NCBI GenBank assembly: GCA_040757455.1
Contig: JBFLXE010000010.1
Coordinates: forward strand, 1 to 31,248
Reading direction: 5' to 3'
Length of the DNA stretch: 31,248 nt
From: Kmv42 sp040757455
Lineage (GTDB): Bacteria > Nitrospirota > Thermodesulfovibrionia > Thermodesulfovibrionales > SM23-35
The position numbers were made by a program, and so were the translations under genes. This document shows positions 7,660 to 15,932 of this stretch, piece by piece. Under the pieces are notes generated by a model, which saw only the letters and a list, made by a program, of their open reading frames with translations, did not search any database and was not told the DNA's origin. How positions within the stretch are numbered: position 1 is the first letter of the stretch; the number at the start of each line of letters is the position of its first letter.

Positions 7660-9190
7660 CAATAAAATATTAGTTCTTGACTTCGGCTCGCAGTACACGC
7701 AACTGATTGCGAGACGTGTAAGAGAAAGTAAAGTCTATTCCGAGATATATCCATACAACTCACCAATCGAAAAAATAATCAGTTTTAAACCCAATGGGAT
7801 AGTCTTTTCGGGTAGTCCCTCGAGTGTGTATGACCGGTGCGCTCCTATCCCTGATCCAGATATATTCACTCTCAGCGTACCTATTCTCGGCATATGCTAT
7901 GGTATGCAACTTATGGCCTATTGCCTTGGGGGCAGAGTTGCAAAGGCTCAGAAGAGGGAATACGGCAAGGCCGAGCTGATCATAAGAGACCGAACAGAAA
8001 TTTTCGAGAATATACCGTCAAAGACCACTGTCTGGATGAGTCATGGTGATAGAATTGAGTTCTGCCCGCCCCAATTCAAAGCCCTGGCATATACCGTTAA
8101 TTCCCCTATCGCAGCCATGGCGAATAAGAGGAAAAGATTTTATGCCCTCCAGTTTCATCCTGAAGTCGTGCATACGCCTTTGGGCTCAAAAATCCTAAGA
8201 AACTTTCTGTTTAAGATATGCGGGTGCAAGCCACTATGGACAATGAAGTCTTTCGTGGAGACCGCCACAGGGGAGATTAAAGAGAAGGTCGGGAACAAAA
8301 AGGTTGTCTGCGGAATAAGCGGTGGCGTGGATTCGACTGTGACAGCTGCACTTGTTCACCGAGGTATTGGTAATCAGCTGATATGCATTTTTGTGGATAA
8401 CGGGGTACTGAGGACAGGAGAGGCGAGAAGAGTTGAAGAGACTCTGCGCAAGTATTTCCACATGAATATAGACTTCGTCGATGCCTCGGAAAGATTCTTA
8501 AGAAAATTGAGAGGTGTAATCGATCCCGAAAAAAAGAGGAAGATTATCGGCAACGAGTTCATCAAGGTTTTTGAAGAAGAAGCGAGAAAGATCAGAGGAG
8601 TCGAATTTCTCGCTCAGGGCACATTGTATCCGGATGTTATAGAAAGCCTTCCATTCAAAGGTCCGTCAGCGACAATAAAGAGCCACCACAACGTAGGCGG
8701 ACTTCTGAAAAGAATGAAATTGAAATTAATTGAGCCCCTCAGAGAGCTATTCAAGGACGAAGTTCGTAAACTTGGCAGAGAGCTTAACCTTCCTGAAGAG
8801 ATAATCAACCGCCATCCTTTTCCCGGCCCTGGTTTAGCTATAAGGGTTATCGGAGAGGTCACAAGAGAAAGATGCGATATCCTGAGAAGAGCTGATGCCA
8901 TTGTTCTGGAGGAGATAAAAAGTGCGGGCCTCTATACAAGGCTCTGGCAGTCCTTCGCAGTGCTTCTGCCTGTGAAAAGTGTTGGGATAATGGGAGACGA
9001 GAGGACATATGAAAACGTCATTGCTGTTAGGGCAGTGAATAGCCTGGATGGGATGACCGCAGACTGGGCAAGAATACCTTACAGCGTGCTTGGTAAAATA
9101 TCTAACAGGATCATCAATGAGGTGAAAGGTGTCAACAGAGTAGTTTATGATATAAGCTCAAAACCACCGAGTACGATAGAGTGGGAGTAG
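7649..9190 (+). CDS. guaA: GMP synthase (glutamine-hydrolysing)
   Basis: It aminates XMP to GMP, completing the step begun by guaB. The glutaminase half shows the nucleophile Cys83 in GICYGMQ and the His170/Glu172 pair in FHPEVVHT. The ATP pyrophosphatase half has the P-loop SGGVDST (224-230), and the C-terminal dimerisation domain ends in the canonical YDISSKPPSTIEWE. The length of 513 aa is normal. The ATG at 7649 is fixed by homology of the N-terminus (ILVLDFGSQYTQLIARRVRE). It has no recognisable ribosome site and lies within a repeat, so reinitiation from upstream is possible. Confidence 0.97.
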   Translation: MANDNKILVLDFGSQYTQLIARRVRESKVYSEIYPYNSPIEKIISFKPNGIVFSGSPSSVYDRCAPIPDPDIFTLSVPILGICYGMQLMAYCLGGRVAKAQKREYGKAELIIRDRTEIFENIPSKTTVWMSHGDRIEFCPPQFKALAYTVNSPIAAMANKRKRFYALQFHPEVVHTPLGSKILRNFLFKICGCKPLWTMKSFVETATGEIKEKVGNKKVVCGISGGVDSTVTAALVHRGIGNQLICIFVDNGVLRTGEARRVEETLRKYFHMNIDFVDASERFLRKLRGVIDPEKKRKIIGNEFIKVFEEEARKIRGVEFLAQGTLYPDVIESLPFKGPSATIKSHHNVGGLLKRMKLKLIEPLRELFKDEVRKLGRELNLPEEIINRHPFPGPGLAIRVIGEVTRERCDILRRADAIVLEEIKSAGLYTRLWQSFAVLLPVKSVGIMGDERTYENVIAVRAVNSLDGMTADWARIPYSVLGKISNRIINEVKGVNRVVYDISSKPPSTIEWE

Positions 9191-9204
9191 AAAATTTTCT
9201 GAAT

Positions 9205-9243
9205 TCCTCAGTCATCCGTCTGAGGCGGACAGGGAATGACAGT
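9205..9243. repeat. REP-like palindrome downstream of guaA
   Basis: A hairpin TCCGTC-TGA-GGCGGA (9215-9229, one G-U pair) is flanked by GTCAT and ATGAC arms (9211-9215 and 9235-9240). The same CCGCC...GGCGG core recurs at 16867-16881, 18177-18189 and 23431-23449, so it belongs to a dispersed family. It could also act as a weak terminator after guaA, but no T-run follows. Confidence 0.6.
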
Positions 9244-9308
9244 CACATAGTGAACATTGTTGCAATTATTACGAGACTGTTAATATTGGGTAAAAGGAGG
9301 CAAGTCTT

Positions 9309-9503
9309 ATGAAACTTAGAACTGTTATAGAACCGGATGAGGATGTTTATGTTGCTTATTGTCCTGAATTGCCGGGCTGTGTAACGTATGGAAAGACTGA
9401 AGAAGAAGCTCGTCAGAATATCATGGAGGCCATTGAACTTTATTTAAGACCTTCGAAAGAAAAATTATCAGAGGATGCAAAGGTTTATGAGGTTGCTATA
9501 TGA
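9309..9503 (+). CDS. HicB-like protein without an adjacent HicA
   Basis: HicB-fold proteins usually act as antitoxins that bind and silence the HicA mRNA interferase. This 64-aa protein shows the family pattern: IEPDEDVYVAYCPELPGCVTYGKTEEEA, then a NIMEAIELYL helix. A very good ribosome site (AAAGGAGG, 9293-9300) precedes the ATG. No HicA-sized ORF lies on either side; only an overlapping six-codon ORF follows. There is no C-terminal DNA-binding extension, so it resembles the minimal UPF0150-type single-domain members. It sits between guaA and ispA on the same strand. Confidence 0.8.
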   Translation: MKLRTVIEPDEDVYVAYCPELPGCVTYGKTEEEARQNIMEAIELYLRPSKEKLSEDAKVYEVAI

Positions 9504-9554
9504 CGAAAGAGATTTTATAAAGATCAGGATGAGGCTTTAAAGGTTTAAATATCA

Positions 9555-10502
9555 ATGGATATTAATGCGTACTTAAAAGAAAAACGTGAGCTTATCGACT
9601 CTTATCTCAAATCCTATTTCGAAATACCATTTTCCACTTCTGTCCTTCACGATGCCATGAAATATTCTTTATTTGCAGGTGGCAAAAGGATAAGACCGAT
9701 ACTCGCATTAGCTTCATATGAGGCCTGCGGAGGTGATTCGAGGAACATTCTTCCTCAAGCCACAGCACTTGAGCTCATACACACATATTCTCTAATACAT
9801 GATGACCTGCCGGCAATGGACAACGATGAGTTGCGACGCGGCAAACCCACAAATCACAAAGTTTTCGGGGAAGCAATGGCGATACTGGCGGGAGACGCGC
9901 TTCTTACAGAAGCCTTTCATATGATGACGAGCACAAATCCATCCTTGCCTCCCCTTGCTGAAGGGGGGATGAAGGGATTATCCTCGCCTGATAAGCAGGT
10001 TGTATCACCAGTATTGCAATCGTCGGTACTGAGGGTTATTCGGGATGTTGCTCTGTCAGCGGGCGCATCAGGAATGGTGGGAGGCCAGGCATTAGACATT
10101 CTTTCAGAAAACAAGGAGCCTGACAGAGATATCGTGAGTTTCATTCATCTGCACAAAACAGCCGCACTAATAACGGCATCCGTACGGATGGGAGCTATAC
10201 TTGCAGATTCAACTAAAGAAAAAATGGAGGCACTGACAAGATACGGCGAGAACGTGGGATTGGCTTTCCAGATTATCGACGACATCCTTGATATTGAAGG
10301 AACGACAGAGGAAATTGGAAAACCAGCGGGGGCGGACAGGAGCAGGAGGAAGATGACGTATCCCTTCGTGATGGGTGCAAAAGAAGCGAGAATAAAGGCG
10401 GAAGAACTGATAGCAGCTGCAATTGAGGCACTCCATATATTTTCTGATGAGGCAGTCGTACTTAGGGAAATTGCTGTTTATTTGATGGAGAGGAGGGCTT
10501 GA
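9555..10502 (+). CDS. ispA: Farnesyl/geranyl diphosphate synthase (short-chain prenyltransferase)
   Basis: It joins isopentenyl diphosphate to allylic diphosphates to make the C15 (or C20) precursor of quinones and cell-wall lipid carriers. The first aspartate motif HDDLPAMD (82-89) and the second DDILD (242-246) are intact, as are GGKRIRP (42-48) and GMVGGQALD. Compared with E. coli IspA (299 aa), about 22 extra residues occur between GDALLTEAF and GASGM (around 124-150), encoded by a palindromic repeat. AAAGG lies 11 nt before the ATG. The stop overlaps the dxs start by one base, so the two are likely coupled. Confidence 0.93.
   Translation: MDINAYLKEKRELIDSYLKSYFEIPFSTSVLHDAMKYSLFAGGKRIRPILALASYEACGGDSRNILPQATALELIHTYSLIHDDLPAMDNDELRRGKPTNHKVFGEAMAILAGDALLTEAFHMMTSTNPSLPPLAEGGMKGLSSPDKQVVSPVLQSSVLRVIRDVALSAGASGMVGGQALDILSENKEPDRDIVSFIHLHKTAALITASVRMGAILADSTKEKMEALTRYGENVGLAFQIIDDILDIEGTTEEIGKPAGADRSRRKMTYPFVMGAKEARIKAEELIAAAIEALHIFSDEAVVLREIAVYLMERRA
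9938..10006 (+). repeat. Palindromic repeat inserted in frame within ispA
   Basis: This stretch holds the hairpin CCCCTT-GCTG-AAGGGG (9951-9966) with flanking TCCTTGCCT and GGATGAAGGGA arms. It encodes a proline/glycine-rich segment, NPSLPPLAEGGMKGLSSPDK. That segment falls where other prenyltransferases have a short linker, and its composition is unlike the rest of the protein. The boundaries are estimated from the length difference to E. coli IspA (about 66 nt). Confidence 0.65.
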
Positions 10503-12382
10503 TGTATCTTGAGCATATAAAATCGCCGGCGGATTTGAAAAAAGTCTCCATGCCGGAATTAAAGAAACTGGCCGAAGAAATACGAAATACAATAGTTCAC
10601 AGGGTCTCGAAGAACGGAGGTCATTTAGCGTCGAATCTGGGAGTGGTCGAACTTACAATTGCTTTACATTATGTATTCAATTCTCCTGTGGATAAAATAA
10701 TCTGGGATGTTGGGCACCAATCATATGCACATAAACTCTTGACCGGAAGGCACGAAAGATTTACAAGTCTAAGAAAATACATGGGCATCGCCGGGTTTCC
10801 ACGAAGAAGCGAAAGTGAACATGATGCTTTCGGTACCGGACACAGCTCAACATCCATATCTGCGGCATTAGGAATTATAGAGGGACGGGCTAAAAATAAA
10901 GAAGATTTCAAGGTGGTTGCGGTTATCGGTGACGGTGCAATGTCCGCCGGGCTTGCCCTTGAAGGATTAAACAATGCCGGTGATCTGAAGAAGGATCTCA
11001 TAGTTATCCTGAATGATAACGAAATGTCTATATCACCGAACGTTGGCGCTCTTTCAGCGTATTTAAACAGGATTCTAACAGGTGATCTGTATCAGAAATT
11101 CAAAAGAGATACCAGGTCTTTCCTGCAGGGGATTCCCAAATTAGGAGGGGCTGCGGCAAAGATAGCTCAGAAGACTGAAGAAATGTTCAAGGGGATTTTT
11201 CTTCCCGGAATACTTTTTGAGGAACTCGGATTCAACTATGTAGGTCCAATTGATGGGCACAATATAGACCTTTTAATAGATACTTTGAGAAGAATAAAGG
11301 TATCATCATCTCCTGTCCTCATACACGTGATAACTCAAAAAGGCAAGGGATACGAATTTTCAGAAAAAAACCCTTCGCTGTTTCACGGAATAGGGCCTTT
11401 TAAGATCGAAACAGGATTGCCCTTAAACGGAACCGCCATAACTTACAGTGAAATATTCGGAGATAATCTCATTGAACTGGCAGCAAAGGATGACAGGATA
11501 ATAGCTATTTCGGCAGCGATGAAAGAGGGCACGGGCCTTGAGAATTTTGCAAGGATATATCCTGACAGGTTTTATGATGTTGGGATTGCAGAGCAACATG
11601 CTGTGACATTTGCCGCAGGGCTTGCAACACAGGGATTAAAACCTGTTGTTGCAATCTATTCCACATTTCTTCAGAGGGCATATGATGAGATCGTCCATGA
11701 TGTCTGCCTGCAGAACCTTCATGTTGTATTCGCTATTGACAGGGCGGGAATTGTCGGAGAAGACGGCCCCACCCACAACGGTATATTTGACATATCTTAT
11801 TTAAGACATATTCCGAATATGGTTGTAATGTCTCCAAAAGACGCCAATGAAATGAAGGTTATGCTTGAGCTTGCTTTAAATCATGACGGGCCTGTCGCAA
11901 TCCGGTATCCAAGGAGTAAGGCGAACCCGGTCGAAAACGGACATCTGCCGGTTACTTTCAAGATGGGAGAAGCAGAAATGGTCAACGCGGGCAAGGATAT
12001 AGCCCTTATTGGCATTGGAAATACGGTGAGTGCGGCTTTGACTGTCGCGCGGAGATTGGAAAAAGAGGGTATATCTGTAATGGTCATCAATGCGAGATTT
12101 GTTAAACCTCTGGATAAAAAGATGATAAAGAACGTTGCATTGACAATTCCAAGGATAATAACTATTGAGGAAAACACCCTTGAAGGAGGGTTCGGAAGCG
12201 CAGTGCTCGAATTTTTGAACAGAATTGAAATCCCTCATGTCCGTCTCAGGAGGCTGGGCATCCCTGATGTTTTTATTGAACAGGGCGGGCAGGATGAATT
12301 GAGAAAAATATACGGGCTCGACGAAGAAGGGATTTATAATGCTGTTCTTTCTATGCTGAGAGAACCAACATACAACTTTTGA
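10502..12382 (+). CDS. dxs: 1-deoxy-D-xylulose-5-phosphate synthase
   Basis: It condenses pyruvate and glyceraldehyde 3-phosphate, using thiamine diphosphate, in the first step of the MEP isoprenoid pathway. Visible motifs are His41 in GGHLASNLG, the thiamine-binding GDGAMSAG (143-150) followed by NDNEMS, and the transketolase block VGIAEQHAVTFAAGLA. The C-terminal domain (GNTVSAALTVARRLE... to the end) is complete. The length of 626 aa is typical. The ATG at 10502 overlaps the ispA stop (TGATG), with AGGAGG 5 nt upstream. Its own stop overlaps the tlyA start, so ispA-dxs-tlyA read as one translationally coupled unit. Confidence 0.97.
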   Translation: MYLEHIKSPADLKKVSMPELKKLAEEIRNTIVHRVSKNGGHLASNLGVVELTIALHYVFNSPVDKIIWDVGHQSYAHKLLTGRHERFTSLRKYMGIAGFPRRSESEHDAFGTGHSSTSISAALGIIEGRAKNKEDFKVVAVIGDGAMSAGLALEGLNNAGDLKKDLIVILNDNEMSISPNVGALSAYLNRILTGDLYQKFKRDTRSFLQGIPKLGGAAAKIAQKTEEMFKGIFLPGILFEELGFNYVGPIDGHNIDLLIDTLRRIKVSSSPVLIHVITQKGKGYEFSEKNPSLFHGIGPFKIETGLPLNGTAITYSEIFGDNLIELAAKDDRIIAISAAMKEGTGLENFARIYPDRFYDVGIAEQHAVTFAAGLATQGLKPVVAIYSTFLQRAYDEIVHDVCLQNLHVVFAIDRAGIVGEDGPTHNGIFDISYLRHIPNMVVMSPKDANEMKVMLELALNHDGPVAIRYPRSKANPVENGHLPVTFKMGEAEMVNAGKDIALIGIGNTVSAALTVARRLEKEGISVMVINARFVKPLDKKMIKNVALTIPRIITIEENTLEGGFGSAVLEFLNRIEIPHVRLRRLGIPDVFIEQGGQDELRKIYGLDEEGIYNAVLSMLREPTYNF

Positions 12383-13188
12383 GGGAAAGGTTAGATAAAA
12401 TTCTTGTCTCGCGCGGGCTTGTAAAAAGTAGGGAGCTGGCACGGGCCCTGATAATGGAGGGTAAAGTCATTGTTGATAGGCGGAAAATTACAAAGCCCGG
12501 CACCCTGGTGAACGAGTCTTCCGGCATATTTATCATTGAAAAGGAAATACCTTACGTAAGCAGAGGCGGTCTGAAGCTCGAAGCCGCTTTAGATTTCTTT
12601 ACTATCGATGTCAGGGATCTGGTTATTATTGATGTAGGGTCATCGACAGGTGGATTTACGGACTGCTTATTAAAAAGAGGAGCGAGAAAAGTATATTGTA
12701 TCGACGTGGGCTACGGGCAGCTTGACTGGATATTAAGAAAAGACCCGAGGGTTGTGCTCATGGAAAGGACGAATGTGAGATACCTTGACAGGTTAGTAGA
12801 GGAGCAGAAAGACAAGTTCAAAAGAGAAGAATTTAAAGATCTGCTCTTTCACAATATCGATATGGCCACAATAGATGTCTCTTTTATTTCTCTGTCAAAA
12901 GTAATTCCGGTGGTGATTAAGTTTCTCAATGAGAAAAGTAAAATACTCTCACTTATAAAACCGCAGTTCGAGGTGGGCAAAGGCGAGGTCGGAAAGGGCG
13001 GTATTGTCAGGGAAGAACAAAAGAGACTTTCCGCGGTCAAAAGGGTTCAGGATTCATGTGAGAGAGCAGGCCTGAAAACAGCCGGTATTTTTCGAAGTCC
13101 TCTCCCCGGTCAAAGAGGTAACATTGAATATTTTCTCTATATGAAAAGGAGTTCCGATGAACGAGGAAAGATTTTTAATAGGGATTGA
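12379..13188 (+). CDS. tlyA: TlyA-family rRNA 2'-O-methyltransferase (S4 domain plus FtsJ-like)
   Basis: Members methylate ribose 2'-OH groups of cytidines in 16S/23S rRNA; some are also called hemolysin A. An S4 RNA-binding domain fills residues 1-60 (RLDKILVSRGLVKSRELARALIMEGKV...). The Rossmann methyltransferase has the SAM loop DVGSSTGGFTD (85-95), Lys66 in SRGGLKLE, and ATIDVSFISL and LIKPQFEVG blocks. The start is TTG at 12379, overlapping the dxs stop as TTGA, with little ribosome site of its own; coupling is likely. The 3' end overlaps the next gene by 32 nt. TlyA next to dxs and ispA is a familiar arrangement in several phyla. Confidence 0.92.
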   Translation: MRERLDKILVSRGLVKSRELARALIMEGKVIVDRRKITKPGTLVNESSGIFIIEKEIPYVSRGGLKLEAALDFFTIDVRDLVIIDVGSSTGGFTDCLLKRGARKVYCIDVGYGQLDWILRKDPRVVLMERTNVRYLDRLVEEQKDKFKREEFKDLLFHNIDMATIDVSFISLSKVIPVVIKFLNEKSKILSLIKPQFEVGKGEVGKGGIVREEQKRLSAVKRVQDSCERAGLKTAGIFRSPLPGQRGNIEYFLYMKRSSDERGKIFNRD

Positions 13189-13837
13189 TCTTTCGACTGC
13201 CTCAAAAGATTTGATTGAGTTACTTATAGATGAAGCCAGCGATTGCTCCATTTTTGAAAACATAGTTGACCTGAATTCTCACAGACCAGAGATACTTTCA
13301 TTTCTTCTTCAATTTCCCGAAACGCCTGACGGAGTCAGGCAGAAGATAGCAGAGTCATTGAATATGCCTGTTCCCGCGATGAAGTCCGAAAAAGTTAAAT
13401 ACGAAAAACATCCGGAAGAACGGTCCCAGTCCATGCTGCAAAAGATCCAGAGACTGGGTGTTTCGGAAAAGATACTCCTCGCTCTCAGGGGAGGAAAGGA
13501 AGTTAGGTCGATTCTTTTGAGGGATCCAAATAAAGAGGTGTCTCTGACCGTTCTCGAAAACCCGAAGATTACCGAAACAGAAATCGAGGTGCTCGCCCGG
13601 TCGCGTTCCGTATCTGATGAAGCCCTGAGAAAGATCACAAAGAAGAGGGAATGGATGAAAAATTACAGTATAGTTCTTGCTCTCGTAACAAATCCCAAGA
13701 CCCCGGCAGGGATCGCTGTGAGCCTCGTGAGTGAGCTGAAAACAAAAGACCTCGCAGTTCTCGAACGGAATAAAAATGTGACGGAAGGCGTCCGGATTAC
13801 TGCAAAAAAGCTCCTGAAAGCAAGAAAAGGTCATTAG
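13157..13837 (+). CDS. Unknown helical-repeat protein (226 aa)
   Basis: I recall similar proteins without assigned function in deltaproteobacteria. Residues from about 100 to the end form short helical repeats (ALRGGKEVRSILLRDPNKEVSLTVLENPKITETEIEVLARS..., then ...NYSIVLALVTNPKTPAGIAVSLV...), like HEAT or leucine-rich-variant solenoids. The NPK(I/T)T turn appears twice. The N-terminal third is more variable in look, with a charged linker at about 73-95. There is no signal or membrane segment. A good AAAGGAG site lies 6 nt before the ATG, which sits inside the tlyA end. The overlap suggests co-expression with ispA-dxs-tlyA. Confidence 0.8.
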   Translation: MNEERFLIGIDLSTASKDLIELLIDEASDCSIFENIVDLNSHRPEILSFLLQFPETPDGVRQKIAESLNMPVPAMKSEKVKYEKHPEERSQSMLQKIQRLGVSEKILLALRGGKEVRSILLRDPNKEVSLTVLENPKITETEIEVLARSRSVSDEALRKITKKREWMKNYSIVLALVTNPKTPAGIAVSLVSELKTKDLAVLERNKNVTEGVRITAKKLLKARKGH

Positions 13838-13915
13838 CCCGCCTTTTATTGAAAAAATTTCTTAAATATCTTTAAATAGAAAATTCGACCAAGCATGCAT
13901 TTTTGAGAAAAAACT

Positions 13916-15079
13916 ATGCTGAGATCATTTAAGATTGACAGAACCCAGGCACATTTAGTTCCTGAGGCAACGCTTTTTAAAACGTTAAACTATCTTGATA
14001 AGAAAGATGTTGAAACACCCTTTCTCCTTGTGGACAAAGAGAAGATGAAAGAAAAGGCCCGTATGATCGGCAGTCATATTATGAACTCAGAAGTATTCTA
14101 TGCAGTTAAGGCTAACCCTGACATCGAGATACTGAGATTCCTTAATAATCTCAAAGTAGGTTTTGAAATTTCTTCAGAGGGCGAACTGGATGCATTGTCG
14201 TCTCTTGGCGTCGAACCGGATAGGATTATATCGAGCAATCCTGTGAAGTCTTTGAAGTTTCTAAAAATGGCCGCCTCTTACGGAATCAACTATTTCTCTT
14301 TTGATTCTTTTGAAGAAGTGGAAAAGCTGGCAAAGATAATCCCCCGGTGCAATGTGTACATAAGGCTTTCCGTGCCGAATGAAGGGAGCGAGTGGCCTTT
14401 GAGCAAAAAATTTGGAGTTGAAATCGAAGATGCCCTCGAGATGCTGTGTTACGCAAAAGAGAAGAATCTCAATCCTGTCGGCGTTACTTTTCATGTCGGC
14501 TCACAGTGTACAAATCTTTATAACTGGAATATCGCCCTTGACAAGACGAAGGCTCTGTGGCAGCTTGCAGAGAAGAGCGGGTTACGCCTAAATCTCCTGA
14601 ATATCGGCGGAGGCTATCCCATTAGGTACACGAAAAGTGTAATAAGTGTCGAGACGATAGAAAAGACGGTGAGCCATCTCATCAGTGAAAGATTCTCTGA
14701 AGATACCAAAATCTATATAGAACCCGGGAGGGCTATAGTTGGAGACGCCGGGATACTCGTGGCATCAGTGATCGGCAAGGCAAAAAGGGCGGATGAAGAC
14801 TGGCTTTATATAGACATAGGCATTTTTAATGGATTGATGGAGAGCGTGGGAGGAATAAAGTACAGTTACATAACTGAAAGCACGAGGCAGACAAGATATA
14901 AGAAACGATGGACAGTGGCAGGTCCAAGTTGTGATAGTTTTGATGTAATAGATAAGAATGTTGCACTTCCGGAGCCGGACATAGGAAATCTCATTCTGAT
15001 ATGCTCTGGGGGCGCATATACCGTATCTTATGCTTCAGAATTTAACGGCTTTTCGATTCCTAAGACAATTTTAATATAA
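13916..15079 (+). CDS. Ornithine (or lysine/ornithine) decarboxylase, PLP fold type III
   Basis: It likely makes putrescine from ornithine. PLP-binding Lys65 lies in FYAVKANPD. HVGSQ (193-197), GGGYP (231-235) and EPGRAIV (269-275) form the cofactor site, and GPSCDSFDVI carries the catalytic Cys339, the wording typical of ornithine decarboxylases rather than diaminopimelate decarboxylase. The 387-aa length fits the compact bacterial L/ODC group. The ATG at 13916 has no clear ribosome site. It lies 13 nt upstream of a spermidine synthase, which supports a polyamine role. A lysine or carboxynorspermidine substrate cannot be ruled out from sequence alone. Confidence 0.87.
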   Translation: MLRSFKIDRTQAHLVPEATLFKTLNYLDKKDVETPFLLVDKEKMKEKARMIGSHIMNSEVFYAVKANPDIEILRFLNNLKVGFEISSEGELDALSSLGVEPDRIISSNPVKSLKFLKMAASYGINYFSFDSFEEVEKLAKIIPRCNVYIRLSVPNEGSEWPLSKKFGVEIEDALEMLCYAKEKNLNPVGVTFHVGSQCTNLYNWNIALDKTKALWQLAEKSGLRLNLLNIGGGYPIRYTKSVISVETIEKTVSHLISERFSEDTKIYIEPGRAIVGDAGILVASVIGKAKRADEDWLYIDIGIFNGLMESVGGIKYSYITESTRQTRYKKRWTVAGPSCDSFDVIDKNVALPEPDIGNLILICSGGAYTVSYASEFNGFSIPKTILI

Positions 15080-15092
15080 GAAAGGATGGCAG

Positions 15093-15932
15093 ATGGTCAA
15101 ATTTTTTGAAAGAGCACCTTATGCTCCGGTCGAGTATTCATATGATGTGGAGGAAATACTGTTCAAGGGTAAGAGCAAATTTCAGGAGATTATGGTGATA
15201 AGAAATCCCTATTTTGGCAGAATGCTCATTCTCGATGACGTCGTTCAGCTGACCGAGAGAGACGAGTTCTTCTATCACGAGATGCTTACGCATGTTGCGA
15301 TGCATGCCCATCCGAATCCCAGGAGGGTTGTTGTCATTGGCGGAGGAGACGGCGGAGCGGTTAGGGAGGTCTTGAAGCATAAGTCCGTCGAGAAAATCTA
15401 CTTCGTTGAGATTGATGAAGAAGTGATTAATGTCTCAAGAAAATTTTTCCCTGCCGTTGCCTCGGGAGCAGACGATCCTCGAGTGGAAATTAAGATAATG
15501 GACGGCGCTGAGTTTGTGGCAAAGAGAAAAACTGCTGATATCGATGTCATTATCATTGATTCGACTGATATAATCGGATTCGCGAGGAGTCTTTTTACGA
15601 TAGACTTTTTCAACTCTGTGAAAGACTGCCTGAGTGATGAAGGCATATTCGTCACCCATACCGAATCACTGCATTTTCACAAAGATATGGTGATCGAGAT
15701 ACAGGAACTGCTAAGAAAGGTATTCCCCGTGGTCGATCTTTATGCTACAGCGATAGCGACATATCCGGGTAATTGGTGGGCTTTTGCGGTGGCATCGAAA
15801 AAAAATTCCCCGAGGGAAGTCAGGCAGAAGACTGAAATAAATACTAAATTCTATAGCGAGGAGATTCATCAGCAGGCCTTTGTGCCAAAGGGATTTTATG
15901 AAAAACTCATGCAGAGAAAGCTGATGTGGTGA
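15093..15932 (+). CDS. speE: Spermidine synthase (putrescine aminopropyltransferase)
   Basis: It transfers an aminopropyl group from decarboxylated SAM to putrescine. Motifs are LDDVVQLTERDEFFYHEMLTH, the SAM-type loop GGGDGG (83-88) with AVREVLKH, the acidic VEIDEEV, DSTD (156-159) and the C-terminal TYPGNWWAFAVAS. In classical enzymes the DSTD is usually followed by P and GP; here it reads DIIGFARSLF, a local departure at the substrate pocket. The start is the ATG at 15093 with GAAAGGA upstream. It overlaps the second aminopropyltransferase gene by 7 nt. No speD for the aminopropyl donor is in the window. Confidence 0.9.
   Translation: MVKFFERAPYAPVEYSYDVEEILFKGKSKFQEIMVIRNPYFGRMLILDDVVQLTERDEFFYHEMLTHVAMHAHPNPRRVVVIGGGDGGAVREVLKHKSVEKIYFVEIDEEVINVSRKFFPAVASGADDPRVEIKIMDGAEFVAKRKTADIDVIIIDSTDIIGFARSLFTIDFFNSVKDCLSDEGIFVTHTESLHFHKDMVIEIQELLRKVFPVVDLYATAIATYPGNWWAFAVASKKNSPREVRQKTEINTKFYSEEIHQQAFVPKGFYEKLMQRKLMW

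Noticed and set aside
11876..12442. 188-codon ORF antisense to dxs and tlyA
   Set aside because: It lies opposite two clearly coding genes in their codon register shadow and has no ribosome site or recognisable domain.
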